Shown: in pieces, positions 45,237-53,663 of the stretch
How the letters are laid out: each line of letters begins with the position of its first letter
How positions within the stretch are numbered: the stretch's first letter is position 1
The notes under the pieces: model-generated
The model's database searches: none
Seen by the model: the letters and a program-made list of their open reading frames with translations, nothing else
What the model was told of the DNA's origin: nothing
Made by a program: the position numbers and the translations under genes
Assembly: GCF_002953715.1 (NCBI RefSeq)
Contig: NZ_CP025012.1
Location: forward strand, 2,790,001-2,854,000
Reading direction: 5' to 3'
DNA from: Rhizobium leguminosarum
GTDB lineage: Bacteria > Pseudomonadota > Alphaproteobacteria > Rhizobiales > Rhizobiaceae
DNA: 64,000 nt

Positions 45237-46364
45237 TCAGCGGACGATCGTCAGCGTCTCCGCCGCGCGCGTGATCGCAGTGTAAAGCCAGCGTTCCCGG
45301 GTATCGCGAAACGCCCAGCTCTCGTCGAAGAGCACGACATCATTCCATTGCGAACCCTGCGCCTTGTGAACGGTAAGCGCATAGCCGTAGTCGAACTCGT
45401 CATAGCGCTTGCGGGTGTTCCAGGGGATCTCACCTTCGACATCCTCGAACGCCTGTTTCAGCAGCTTGATCTTGGCAGCTCCCCGGTCCATGTCATCGTC
45501 TTCGGGGCGGACGAGCAGATTGATGCCGGGCTTCGTCGTTTCCTTGGATGAGGTCATCACCTGCCAGAGCGAACCGTTGAGCAGGCCCTTGGCCGGATCG
45601 TTCCGCAGGCAGACGAGCTTGTCGCCGGTCTGGGGATAATCGGCATTGAAGCCTTTCAGCTCGCGCAGGCGCTGATTGTAGCGCCGACGCGTCCTATTGG
45701 TGCCGACGAGCACCTGATCGGCGTCGAGGACCAGTTGCTGCGTCACCTCGTTCTTCGAGATCACCTTGGCCGTGCCGTAGTCGCCGTACATCACCTCATT
45801 GCCTTCGCGCACCTGCATGGCGAGCTTGATGATCGGATTGTCGCGCGCCTGGCGGTGGATATCGGTGAGCAGGTAGTCCGGCTCCTGATTGGTGAAGTAG
45901 CCGCCGCCTGTCACCGGCGGCAGCTGGCCTGGATCACCGAGCACCAGGATCGGCGTGCCGAAGCTCATCAGATCCTTGCCGAGTGCTTCGTCGACCATCG
46001 AGCATTCGTCGACGATGATCAGCGCCGCTTTCGCGACCGGGCTTTGCCGGTTGATCGAAAACATCGGCGCAATCGACGTCTTGCCTGTTTCCTCGTCTTC
46101 CACCGCCTCCTCGCCGCGCGGCCGATAGATCAGTGAATGGATTGTCCGGGCGTTGGAGGCGCCGCGCGAGCGCAGCACCTGCGCCGCCTTGCCGGTGAAG
46201 GCAGCAAAAAGCACGTCACCGTCGACGTTCTCGGCGAAGTGCTTGGCAAGCGTCGTCTTCCCTGTCCCGGCATAGCCGAACAGGCGAAAGAGTGGCGAGC
46301 GCCCTTCCTTCAGCCATTTCGAAACAGCCTTCAGGGCTTCGTCTTGTTGCGGCGCAAATTGCAT
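45237..46364 (-). CDS. Superfamily 1 DNA helicase (RecD/Dda-like)
   Basis: 375 residues. Walker A LFGYAGTGKTTLAKHFA, Walker B AALIIVDECSMVDE, GDPGQLPPVTGG (motif III), and C-terminal YALTVHKAQGSQWNDVVLFD with YTAITRA (motifs V and VI). Short Dda-like helicases unwind DNA 5' to 3'. No nuclease domain. It is alone and reads towards the MerR-LuxR gene. Confidence 0.88.
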   Translation of the reverse strand: MQFAPQQDEALKAVSKWLKEGRSPLFRLFGYAGTGKTTLAKHFAENVDGDVLFAAFTGKAAQVLRSRGASNARTIHSLIYRPRGEEAVEDEETGKTSIAPMFSINRQSPVAKAALIIVDECSMVDEALGKDLMSFGTPILVLGDPGQLPPVTGGGYFTNQEPDYLLTDIHRQARDNPIIKLAMQVREGNEVMYGDYGTAKVISKNEVTQQLVLDADQVLVGTNRTRRRYNQRLRELKGFNADYPQTGDKLVCLRNDPAKGLLNGSLWQVMTSSKETTKPGINLLVRPEDDDMDRGAAKIKLLKQAFEDVEGEIPWNTRKRYDEFDYGYALTVHKAQGSQWNDVVLFDESWAFRDTRERWLYTAITRAAETLTIVR

Positions 46365-46437
46365 GATCGCAGGACTTGGCAGGATTCGCGGGATTTAGGC
46401 AAGGCGGAAAACGGCAAATCGCCCGGCCAGTCGATCA

Positions 46438-47361
46438 TCAGTTCCACTGCGGGTCCGCGCCGCTCGCGCACATCGACTGGTCCTGCCCAATAGCGTCGAT
46501 GAGAAAATCCAGAACCGTCTTGACGCGCAGCGGCATGTTGCGCCGCGAGGGATAGACGACGGTAACCGGCAGCCGGCTCGGCTGGAAATCCTTCATCACG
46601 AGGACTAGCCGGCCGGCGGCGATATCGGGCATGGCGATGATGTGCGAAAGCACCGCAAGACCCGCTCCAGCAAGGGCTGCCCGGTGAATGGCGACGGCAT
46701 TGCAGGCGGTCAGCCGCGGCGAGATCCGGACCGATATGTCTTCCGAACCGTTCGAGAACGACCACGAACAGGCATCGCCGGCTCTGCTGTAGCACAGGCA
46801 TTCATGGTCTTTGATCTCCTTCGGCGTCCTCGGAGGCGCCTTGCGGGCGAGATAGGCGGGCGAGGCGACGAGGAAAGCCGTCGTCTAGCCGATCCGCCGG
46901 CAAACGAGACTGCTGTCTGCGACGGAACCCAGACGCACCTCAAGGTCCATTCGCTCCTCGATCATGTCGGAGCTTTGCTCCCTGAATATCAGCTCCACCG
47001 AGAGTTTTGGATGGACGGCGAGAAGAGCGCCCAGCCGATCGCTGAGATAGAGGCCGAGCGGTGCTGGAACGCTCAACCTGACCTTTCCGGAGGCCATGGC
47101 ACCATCCGATCCGGCGGCATCGCCGAGCTCCTCCACCGCTTCGAGAATTCTCATCGCCATCGGCAGCATCCGTTCGCCCTCCGCCGTCAGCGACAGGCCG
47201 CTCGTCGTGCGATGCAGCAGGCGGGTGGCGAAATGGCCCTCGAGGGCTGCGACCTGCCGCGAGACCGCCGGCTGCGTCACGTCGAGATCATGCGCCGCCG
47301 CCGAGAACGAACGCGTCTCCACGACGCGCTGAAAAGTCCGCAATGCCGAAACGATATCCAT
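46438..47361 (-). pseudogene. LysR-family regulator interrupted by one amber codon
   Basis: The frame codes for a 307-residue LysR protein with a normal start, stop and length, but TAG at 46885-46887 falls after residue 158. Residues before it form the HTH (FQRVVETRSFSAAAHDLDVT) and half of the substrate domain. Immediately after the stop the same frame resumes TTAFLVASPAYLARK and continues to the natural end. No frameshift is needed. A CAG to TAG change would explain it. The N-terminal 158-residue piece could still bind DNA. It is divergent from the AhpD-like operon. Confidence 0.85.
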
Positions 47362-47439
47362 CCCCTGTCCCTCATACTTTTGCGCATAGGCTTTATGCGG
47401 CCAGACTAAGCGAGAATGGCTTTACAGTCCAGCAATTAA

Positions 47440-47473
47440 GGATATCTTTTATCCATAAGGATACTAAATATCC
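47440..47473. promoter_or_regulatory. Two operator-like inverted repeats GGATAT-n3-ATATCC
   Basis: GGATAT-CTT-TTATCC (47440-47454) and GGATAC-TAA-ATATCC (47459-47473) lie 20-53 bases before the AhpD-like start. The same dyad (GGATAT-ATC-ATATCC) occurs at 51456-51470, in front of the Rrf2 gene. One Rrf2-type repressor may bind all three. Confidence 0.6.
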
Positions 47474-47492
47474 TTAATTAAAGGAGAGACAG

Positions 47493-47945
47493 ATGACCCA
47501 GCGACTGAACTACGCCCAGCAGTCCCCCGAGCTTTTCAAGAAATTCATGGAATTCAGCATGGCGCTGAAGAGCAGCGTGATCGACGAGAAGCTGCAGGCC
47601 CTCGTCGAGGTCCGCGCTTCGCAGATCAATGGATGCGGCTTTTGCCTGGATATGCACGTGAAGCAGGCCAAGATCCTCGGCGAAACCGAACTCCGGCTTT
47701 ATCACGTCGCCATCTGGCGGGAATCGACCCTGTTCATCCCCCGCGAGCGCGCAGCGCTTGCCTGGACGGAGGCTCTGACGAAGTTGCCGGAAGGCGGCAT
47801 TCCCGATGAGATTTACGAACGGGTTCGCGGCCAGCTTTCCGAGAAGGAAATCTCGGACCTGACTTTCGTCGTCATGGCGATCAATGCCTGGAACCGCGTC
47901 AATGTCGGCTTCAAGACCGTACCCGGCGCGGCCGACAAGGCTTAA
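47493..47945 (+). CDS. Carboxymuconolactone decarboxylase-family (AhpD-like) protein
   Basis: 150 residues. The redox motif is NGCGFCLDMHVKQA (Cys-Gly-Phe-Cys with the following His), as in AhpD-like peroxidase partners. LVEVRASQI and FVVMAINAWNR are also typical. Such proteins act in alkylperoxide reduction. Strong ribosome site AAAGGAGAG. First gene of an apparent operon with an SDR and a cupin, with two dyads in the promoter. Confidence 0.9.
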   Translation: MTQRLNYAQQSPELFKKFMEFSMALKSSVIDEKLQALVEVRASQINGCGFCLDMHVKQAKILGETELRLYHVAIWRESTLFIPRERAALAWTEALTKLPEGGIPDEIYERVRGQLSEKEISDLTFVVMAINAWNRVNVGFKTVPGAADKA

Positions 47946-48030
47946 AGGCCGGCCTGAACTAAACCGCGCAATTCATTGAGAAGATTCACCTTTGACGCTG
48001 CCGCACCGCGGCAGCGAACGGAGATCTGTT

Positions 48031-48786
48031 ATGAAAATCGTTGTCATCGGCGGAACCGGCCTCATCGGTTCGAAGACTGTCGAACGCCTGCGCAAGTACG
48101 GCCACGAAGTGATCGCCGCCTCGCCGAACTCCGGCGTCAACACGATCACCGGAGAAGGATTGGCGGAGGCGCTCTCGGGCGCCGAAGTCGTGCTCGACCT
48201 CGCCAATTCTCCGTCCTTCGAAGACAAGGCCGTGCTCGAATTCTTCGAGACCTCGGGCCGCAATCTTCTCGCTGCCGAAAAAGTGGCCGGCGTGAAGCAT
48301 CATATCGCCCTTTCCGTGGTCGGCACCGGGCGTCTGCAGGAAAGCGGCTATTTCCGCGGCAAGCTCGCCCAGGAAAAGCTGATCAAGCAATCCGGCGTTC
48401 CCTACACCATCGTTCACTCGACGCAATTCATGGAATTCCTCGGCGGCATCGCCCAATCGGGGACGGTCGGCCAGACGGTCCGCCTGTCGCCGGCCTATGT
48501 GCAGCCGATCGTTTCCGACGACGTCGCCGATGTCATGGCGGATGTGGCTCTCGCACCGCCCACTAATGCGACGATCGAGATATCAGGTCCGGAACGGGCG
48601 CGCCTCAGCGAACTCGTCGCCCGGTATTTGAAGGCCATGAAAGATCCGCGCACCGTCGAGGCCGATGCGGAGGCGAAATATTTCGGCGCGAGACTCAACG
48701 ACCAGTCGCTCGTTTCGGACAACAACCCGCGGCTCGGCTCGATCACCTTCGAGCAGTGGTTCGCCAAGTCCGCCCAGCCGAAGTGA
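48031..48786 (+). CDS. NmrA-like NAD(P)-binding SDR protein
   Basis: 251 residues: MKIVVIGGTGLIGSKTVERL is the Rossmann start, with LDLANSPSFEDKAVLEFF, KHHIALSVVGTGRLQESGYF, and PYTIVHSTQFMEFL. A substrate cannot be inferred. It follows the AhpD-like gene by 85 bases and precedes the cupin by 69; co-transcription is likely. Confidence 0.88.
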   Translation: MKIVVIGGTGLIGSKTVERLRKYGHEVIAASPNSGVNTITGEGLAEALSGAEVVLDLANSPSFEDKAVLEFFETSGRNLLAAEKVAGVKHHIALSVVGTGRLQESGYFRGKLAQEKLIKQSGVPYTIVHSTQFMEFLGGIAQSGTVGQTVRLSPAYVQPIVSDDVADVMADVALAPPTNATIEISGPERARLSELVARYLKAMKDPRTVEADAEAKYFGARLNDQSLVSDNNPRLGSITFEQWFAKSAQPK

Positions 48787-48855
48787 TCCGACTTGCCCTT
48801 AGGACGCGGCCGCTGGGGCGCGTCCTGCCCAAACCCTGCAACCATGGAGATTCCG

Positions 48856-49272
48856 ATGATCAGAACATCATTCCTCGCCGCTGCGCTCGCCCTTCTGGCA
48901 GCCACGGGCGCCAGCGCCGATGAGAGCAGCAAAGCTGCCAAGGTGACGCTCGTCTATGAACACGAACTTCCGAACGTACCGGGCAAGAGCATCAAGGGCG
49001 TGCTGGTCGAGTACGGCCCAGGCGGCTTCTCCGACGGCCACACCCATCCCGATACGGCCTTCATCTACGCCACCGTGCTCGAAGGAGCGATCCGCAGCCA
49101 GGTCAATGACGGTCCCGTCAAGGTCTATCATGCCGGAGAGAGCTTCTCCGAAATGCCGGGCGACCGCCATGGTGTCAGCGCCAACGGCAGCGAGACGAAG
49201 CCCGCCCGCCTGCTCGCCGTCTTCGTCGTCGATACCAAGCAGAAAGAGCTGACCTATCCGCTCAAGAAGTGA
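48856..49272 (+). CDS. Exported cupin-domain protein
   Basis: 138 residues: signal peptide MIRTSFLAAALALLAATGASA, then a cupin core with GPGGFSDGHTHPDTAFIYATV (metal-ligand His pair) and GESFSEMPGDRHGVSANGSE (third His). It is the third gene of the AhpD-like operon. Periplasmic. Substrate unknown. Start at 48856 gives the signal peptide. Confidence 0.85.
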   Translation: MIRTSFLAAALALLAATGASADESSKAAKVTLVYEHELPNVPGKSIKGVLVEYGPGGFSDGHTHPDTAFIYATVLEGAIRSQVNDGPVKVYHAGESFSEMPGDRHGVSANGSETKPARLLAVFVVDTKQKELTYPLKK

Positions 49273-49280
49273 TGATCCGC

Positions 49281-49343
49281 TTACAGCGCCGCGCGTCTTT
49301 TCAGACGCGCAAAGGACGCTGTAACACTTTGAATCGATGCGCT
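49281..49343. repeat. Rhizobial mosaic palindromic element (inverted, partial)
   Basis: TTACAGCGCCGCGCGTC-TTTT-CAGACGCGCAAAGGACGCTGTAACACTTTGAATCGATGCGCT is reduced here to its modules: GCGCGTC/GACGCGC hairpin, GGACGCTGTA and CACTTTGAAT, the reverse of the order at 59239. Follows the cupin stop by 9 bases and may end its transcript. Confidence 0.65.
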
Positions 49344-49426
49344 AGCCGCCTGCGCAGGCCTGATGCTTGCGCGGGCGGTCGAGATGCTGAATCATGGGCG
49401 GCTCGCCCGATTCCGGAGACAGAGAG

Positions 49427-50908
49427 ATGATTGACGACGTGCTCTTCGGTAAACCGCTGATATCCCTCATTACAGTTGGATTCGCCGGGATCATCGTCTG
49501 GTATCTTCTCTCCCGCCAACGGCCGACGACGCGACTGGTGGTGCAGATCCTCTTCTTTGCGGTAATGACGTTGATCCTCGTCATCAGCGGCATCGAACCC
49601 CACCGGTTTCAAGGATATGAGTCCGAGGACCCGAAGGCCCTGCTCGTCATCGTCGCGAAATCGCTCTGGTGGATCCATCTGGCATGGGCCGTCATCGGTT
49701 TCATCAGGCTGTATCTGGTACTGGAGGGCAGTCCGCGAGAAGCCCGACTGCTCCAGGATCTCGTCATCGGGGTCGTCTATATCGGCATGGCCCTATCGGT
49801 TATGGCCTTCGTCTTCGGTGTGCCGATCGGCACCCTCGTCGCGACCTCGGGCGTGGTCGCCATCATTCTCGGTTTGGCGCTCCAGAATACGCTGGCCGAC
49901 GTCTTCTCCGGCATCGCGCTGACACTCGGCCGCCCATACATCATCGGCGACTGGATCCTTCTCAGCGACGGCACGGAGGGGCGCGTCGTCGAAAGCAACT
50001 GGCGCGCGACACACATTCTGACCAGCGCAAACAATGTCGTCGTTCTGCCGAACAGTTTTCTGGCAAAGCTCGGCCTGACGAATGTAAGCCGGCCTGACGA
50101 GACCCATCTCCTGGTCCTCACCATCCGCATCGCCCCGACGCGGATGCCGGCATCGGTCCGGAACGTCATGGCAACGGCGCTTGCGAGCTGCAATTCGATC
50201 GTGCGCGAGCCGCCGCCGGTCGTGGCACTGAAGGGGCTGGATGCCACGGCGCTGGAGCTCGAGTTGCAGTTCCGGGTGACGAGCCCGAGCCAACGGGTGA
50301 CGGCACGAAACGAGGTACTCGATCTCGTCTATCGTCACTGCAAATCAGCCGGCCTGCTTTTGGCTGTTCCGGCGGCGGCCTCAATCCTGGCGGGCGATCT
50401 GCCGACCGAAGAAAGCGCACGGCCGCCCCGTGTGACGCCGCTCGAACTGATCGAGGCCATTCCAATCTTTGCGACGCTGACATCAGATGAAAAGCAGAAA
50501 CTCGCCGAGACCACGGCTGTGCGGGAATTCCGCAAGGGCGATGTCATCGTGCGGGAGGGCGAGATGCTCCCGTCGCTGATGATGGTGCGGGCAGGTATCG
50601 TCGCGGCGCGGCACGGAGATGAGGAACGCGGACGGCTCGCGCCGGGCGATTTTTTTGGAGAGACCGGACTACTCGCCGGCCTGCGGGAAGTCTGCACCCT
50701 GGAGGCTCTGACCCCCGTGACCGCGTATGACATCGATCAAGAGGCCTTCGCGCCGCTGCTAAGCGAACGCCCCGCGCTGGCGGAAGAAATCGCCGACCAC
50801 CTCGCCAGCCGCGCCGAGCGTTTCCGCAACGGCACCTCTTTGCCCCCGGAACATGCCCGCAGTGCACATGCCATCCTGAAGACCATCAGGACCATCTTCA
50901 AGGCGTAG
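49427..50908 (+). CDS. Mechanosensitive (MscS) channel fused to cyclic nucleotide-binding domain
   Basis: 493 residues. N-terminal membrane helices (LISLITVGFAGIIVWYLLS, LVVQILFFAVMTLILVISGI, AWAVIGFIRLYLVL, and GVVYIGMALSVMAFVFGVPI) precede the MscS pore and beta domain (IILGLALQNTLADVFSGIAL, GRPYIIGDWILL). A C-terminal CNBD (about 345-470) contains GDFFGETGLLAGLREVCTLE, resembling a phosphate-binding cassette with a conserved Glu and Arg but with VC replacing the usual TA/SA. The start at 49427 has CGGAGACAGAG upstream. Members release solutes on osmotic downshift and can be ligand gated. Confidence 0.9.
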   Translation: MIDDVLFGKPLISLITVGFAGIIVWYLLSRQRPTTRLVVQILFFAVMTLILVISGIEPHRFQGYESEDPKALLVIVAKSLWWIHLAWAVIGFIRLYLVLEGSPREARLLQDLVIGVVYIGMALSVMAFVFGVPIGTLVATSGVVAIILGLALQNTLADVFSGIALTLGRPYIIGDWILLSDGTEGRVVESNWRATHILTSANNVVVLPNSFLAKLGLTNVSRPDETHLLVLTIRIAPTRMPASVRNVMATALASCNSIVREPPPVVALKGLDATALELELQFRVTSPSQRVTARNEVLDLVYRHCKSAGLLLAVPAAASILAGDLPTEESARPPRVTPLELIEAIPIFATLTSDEKQKLAETTAVREFRKGDVIVREGEMLPSLMMVRAGIVAARHGDEERGRLAPGDFFGETGLLAGLREVCTLEALTPVTAYDIDQEAFAPLLSERPALAEEIADHLASRAERFRNGTSLPPEHARSAHAILKTIRTIFKA

Positions 50909-50925
50909 AGATCGGCACCCCCCGC

Positions 50926-51414
50926 TCAGCCGGCGCGCTTGAGCACCCATTCGAACGTGCTCCGCCAAATGTCGGACGGCACTTCCTCGGACAAGGTGCC
51001 GACCAGATCGGAAAGCCGGACGCGCCTTAGCGTATCCCGCCAGGCCTCGTCGGCCTCCCACATGATGCGCGCGACCGCGCATGGCTTGCTGTCGCAATAT
51101 CCTTCCGGTCGGCAGGGATTGTTCGCCCGGATGTTCGTACAGGTAAAGCTGCGGGCCTTCCCCTCGACCGCCTCCACGATCTCGAGAAAATTGATGTCCG
51201 AGGGGGGCTTGGCAAGCCTGTAACCGCCACTTGGGCCGAGCGTGGTCTCGACAAGCGATGCTTGCGAAAGGCTCTGCAGTGCTTTGGAGAGATATTCCTT
51301 CGGCAGACCATGAAGCTCCGCGAGCGCCTTGGTGGAAAGATACCTGCCCTCTGGCAGGCCCGCGAGAATGGCGCAGCAGTGAAGCGCCCACTCGACCTGG
51401 CTTTTCAGGATCAT
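50926..51414 (-). CDS. Rrf2-family transcriptional regulator
   Basis: 162 residues. HTH in the first 60 residues (LKSQVEWALHCCAILAGLPE, TKALAELHGLPKEYLSKALQ, LGPSGGYRLAKPPSDIN wing). Several cysteines at about 98-117 (CTNIRANNPCRPEGYCDSKPC) are spaced like an Rrf2 cluster-binding loop. Self-operator of the same motif found before the AhpD-like operon lies upstream. Iron-sulphur or nitrosative/oxidative sensing is likely but the cluster is inferred. Confidence 0.88.
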   Translation of the reverse strand: MILKSQVEWALHCCAILAGLPEGRYLSTKALAELHGLPKEYLSKALQSLSQASLVETTLGPSGGYRLAKPPSDINFLEIVEAVEGKARSFTCTNIRANNPCRPEGYCDSKPCAVARIMWEADEAWRDTLRRVRLSDLVGTLSEEVPSDIWRSTFEWVLKRAG

Positions 51415-51455
51415 TCAGCAACTCGTGTGATGGCTGGCTCTGCCGATGGAATTAA

Positions 51456-51470
51456 GGATATATCATATCC
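51456..51470. promoter_or_regulatory. Rrf2-type operator GGATAT-ATC-ATATCC
   Basis: Perfect 6+6 dyad with 3-base centre, 42 bases upstream of the Rrf2 ATG at 51414. Flanked by ATTAA. Same motif and flanks as the sites before the AhpD-like gene (47440-47473). Autoregulation and a common regulon inferred. Confidence 0.65.
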
Positions 51471-51547
51471 GAAAACGAACTCGATGTAAACGAGCTGCAA
51501 AGGTAGCGTGTTGTTGCCTGAACGGCGATGCGGGCTCCGATCTCCCC

Positions 51548-52141
51548 TCAGCTCGCGTTCTCGTCCTCCCCGCGCGCCTGCTCATTTTCAATTCCGGCGA
51601 TCAGCTTGCGCAGCAGCGCAGCGAGCGCCTCGCGCTCGTTTCCGTCAAGAGCCTGCAGAAACGAAGCTTCGCTCGCCATGTCGGTGCGGAAGGCCTTTTC
51701 GGCGAGTGCAGCACCCGCCTCGCTCAATGCCACCAGCACGCTGCGCCCATCGCGCGGTGATTTCTCCCGGCGGATCAGTCCCGCCTTCTCCAGCCGGTCA
51801 AGCCTGTGGGTCAGGCCTCCCGAGGAGATCATCAGCGCCGAATACATCTCCGTCGGGGTCAGCCGGTAAGGCGCTCCGGAACGGCGAAGCGTTGCGATCA
51901 CGTCGAACTCGCCGCGGTCGAGGCCAAAATCGGCAAATGTCGCCTCGATGCTGGGGCGCACCAGGTTCGACAGCCGAAAGGCCCGCCCCAGGATCGCCAT
52001 CGGCTCGGTGTCGAGGTCGGGCAGTTCCACCGCCCATTGCCGGCGCAGCCGGTCGACATGGTCATCCCCGGAGCGGTCACCGTCCCTGGGGCGGTCGCGG
52101 TCCCCCCGGCGGTCGCGGTCCCCTTCAGTCCCATTCATCAT
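51548..52141 (-). CDS. MarR-family regulator with Arg/Asp/Gly-repeat N-terminus
   Basis: 197 residues from the ATG at 52141 (GAGG six bases upstream; other ATGs are at 52138, 52153 and 52174). The first ~30 residues are a low-complexity Asp-Arg-Gly run encoded by tandem 9-base units (52068-52124). The MarR wHTH follows (DLDTEPMAILGRAFRLSNLV, DRGEFDVIATLRRSG, MISSGGLTHRLDRLEKAGLI). Divergent from a cupin-VOC operon; GAAGATA repeats lie between. Confidence 0.88.
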   Translation of the reverse strand: MMNGTEGDRDRRGDRDRPRDGDRSGDDHVDRLRRQWAVELPDLDTEPMAILGRAFRLSNLVRPSIEATFADFGLDRGEFDVIATLRRSGAPYRLTPTEMYSALMISSGGLTHRLDRLEKAGLIRREKSPRDGRSVLVALSEAGAALAEKAFRTDMASEASFLQALDGNEREALAALLRKLIAGIENEQARGEDENAS

Positions 52142-52195
52142 TCTCTGCCTCATATGCCACCACAGCCGAGACATACACCTTCCATTCGAGTCAAG

Positions 52196-52248
52196 GAAGA
52201 TATCTTGACAGGAAGATACTTTTAAGAATATATCTTCTCACGAAGATA
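52196..52248. promoter_or_regulatory. GAAGATA operator array between MarR and cupin genes
   Basis: GAAGATA occurs three times (52196, 52212, 52242), and its complement TATCTTC at 52231-52237. AAGATATCTT (52197-52206) is a perfect 10-base palindrome. All lie within 55 bases of the divergent promoter, as expected for MarR dimers acting on both transcripts. Confidence 0.55.
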
Positions 52249-52285
52249 CTTTGCATTCGCAAACGGCACGAGCGGGAGGCACGTG

Positions 52286-52621
52286 ATGTTCAGGATAGTT
52301 CGCCACCAGGAGCCACAACCCTATCAGAGCCGGACGGTCCGCTTCGAGGGCCGCGACTACGGCGGCGAGATCTCGCTCTTCATTGTTGACAAAGAACCGG
52401 GTCAGGGGCCGGGCCTGCATGTCCACCCCTATTCAGAGACCTGGGCGGTCAGGAAGGGCGAGGCCGAATTCACCGTGGGTGAGACCACGACCCGCGCCTT
52501 TCCAGGCGATATCGTCGTCGTGGCCGCCAACGTTCCGCATCGTTTCGAGAATGTCGGCATGGGACGGCTCGAAATCGTCTGCATTCATGCCAGTGACACG
52601 ATCGTGCAAGAGTTCTTGTGA
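52286..52621 (+). CDS. Cupin-domain protein
   Basis: 111 residues. The cupin motif is GPGLHVHPYSETWAVRKGEAEFT (His-x-His and Glu) and the second half includes GDIVVVAANVPHRFENVG (His). GGGAGG at 52273-52278 fixes the start at 52286. No signal peptide. Likely regulated by the divergent MarR; next gene is VOC. Confidence 0.88.
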   Translation: MFRIVRHQEPQPYQSRTVRFEGRDYGGEISLFIVDKEPGQGPGLHVHPYSETWAVRKGEAEFTVGETTTRAFPGDIVVVAANVPHRFENVGMGRLEIVCIHASDTIVQEFL

Positions 52622-52666
52622 GGCGAGACTGTCCCCTGGAAAACAACCGAAGAGGAGGAAACTGCA

Positions 52667-53083
52667 ATGCCCAAGATGATCTTTGTGAACCTGCCGGTGA
52701 AAGACATTGCTGCTGCGACCCGCTTCTACGAAGCGATCGGATGCACGAAGAACGAACAGTTCAGCGACCATCAGGCGTCGAACATGGTGTGGTCCGACGC
52801 CATCATCTTCCACTTGCTGACGCGCGATTTTTTCGCGACCTTCACGCCGAAGCCGGTTGCCGAAGCGCAGAAGACCAGCGAGGTCCTATTAGCCCTGGCA
52901 CAGGACAGCCGCGAAACGGTGGACGCCATCGTCGAAGCGGCAGCAACCGCCGGCGGCAAGGCCGATCCGCGCGCCCCAACCGACATGGGCGGGCTCTACA
53001 ACCGCGCCTTCGAGGATCCCGATGGCCATATGTTCGAGGCGGTCTGGGTCGACATGGCGGCAGTGTCCACCACCGGAGAATAG
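52667..53083 (+). CDS. VOC-family protein (glyoxalase-like)
   Basis: 138 residues: MPKMIFVNLPVKDIAAATRF, YEAIGCTKNEQFSDHQAS, and FEDPDGHMFEAVWVDM (C-terminal metal-ligand Glu-like). Start preceded by AAGAGGAGG. Sits 45 bases after the cupin on the same strand, so likely in its operon. Similar to PhnB/YaeR-like dioxygenase-fold proteins of unassigned substrate. Confidence 0.9.
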   Translation: MPKMIFVNLPVKDIAAATRFYEAIGCTKNEQFSDHQASNMVWSDAIIFHLLTRDFFATFTPKPVAEAQKTSEVLLALAQDSRETVDAIVEAAATAGGKADPRAPTDMGGLYNRAFEDPDGHMFEAVWVDMAAVSTTGE

Positions 53084-53174
53084 CGGCAACACCGGCCACA
53101 TTGATCTGCGGCATGGCATCAGGTGCGGCGGGCTTCCATCCGCCTCACTCGTCTTAAAAACTTTTCCCACCCAT

Positions 53175-53197
53175 GGAATAAAACCGCCTCGGCTCGT
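53175..53197 (+). promoter_or_regulatory. Candidate ECF-sigma promoter
   Basis: GGAATAAA with CGTGTC from 53195, 14 bases after GGAATA, resembles many ECF promoters (-35 GGAATA and -10 CGT). It lies 52 bases before the secreted-protein ATG, whose neighbour is an ECF sigma gene. Prediction only. Confidence 0.4.
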
Positions 53198-53248
53198 GTC
53201 TCATGTCAGGTATCGCAAGACTGCGTGCCCAATCTGAGGAGAGACACC

Positions 53249-53629
53249 ATGAAATCCGTGAAATTCCTGTCCGTCGTGGCGGCTGCCGCCTTTGCCGCGA
53301 CCGCTGCTTTTGCCGCCCCTCCTGTCAAAACGGTCGAATCCGAAAAGGGCAAGGTCCTTGCCGGCGAAAACGGCATGACGCTCTACACCTTCAAGAAGGA
53401 CGTGAAGGGCGTTTCCAATTGCAACGGCGATTGCGCCAAGAACTGGCCTCCGCTGATGGCTGCTGGTGATGCCAAGGCCGATGGTGCATATTCGATCGTC
53501 GATCGCAAGGATGGCATGAAGCAATGGGCCAAGGACGGCATGCCGCTCTATTTCTGGGTCAAGGACAAGAAGATGGGCGACATCACCGGCGATGGCGTCG
53601 GCGGCAACTGGGATCTCGCCAAGCCTTGA
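53249..53629 (+). CDS. Secreted COG4315-family protein
   Basis: 126 residues: signal peptide MKSVKFLSVVAAAAFAATAAFA, followed by two lipoprotein_15-type repeats: GMTLYTFKKD, SNCNGDCAKNWPPL (two cysteines) and GMPLYFWVKDKKMGD, GVGGNWDLAKP. Such repeats are of unknown function. The ECF sigma gene starts 34 bases after, and they presumably share a transcript. Confidence 0.9.
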   Translation: MKSVKFLSVVAAAAFAATAAFAAPPVKTVESEKGKVLAGENGMTLYTFKKDVKGVSNCNGDCAKNWPPLMAAGDAKADGAYSIVDRKDGMKQWAKDGMPLYFWVKDKKMGDITGDGVGGNWDLAKP

Positions 53630-53663
53630 TCGCCAAGACCCCGATCACAAGCGAGTTGCCGGC

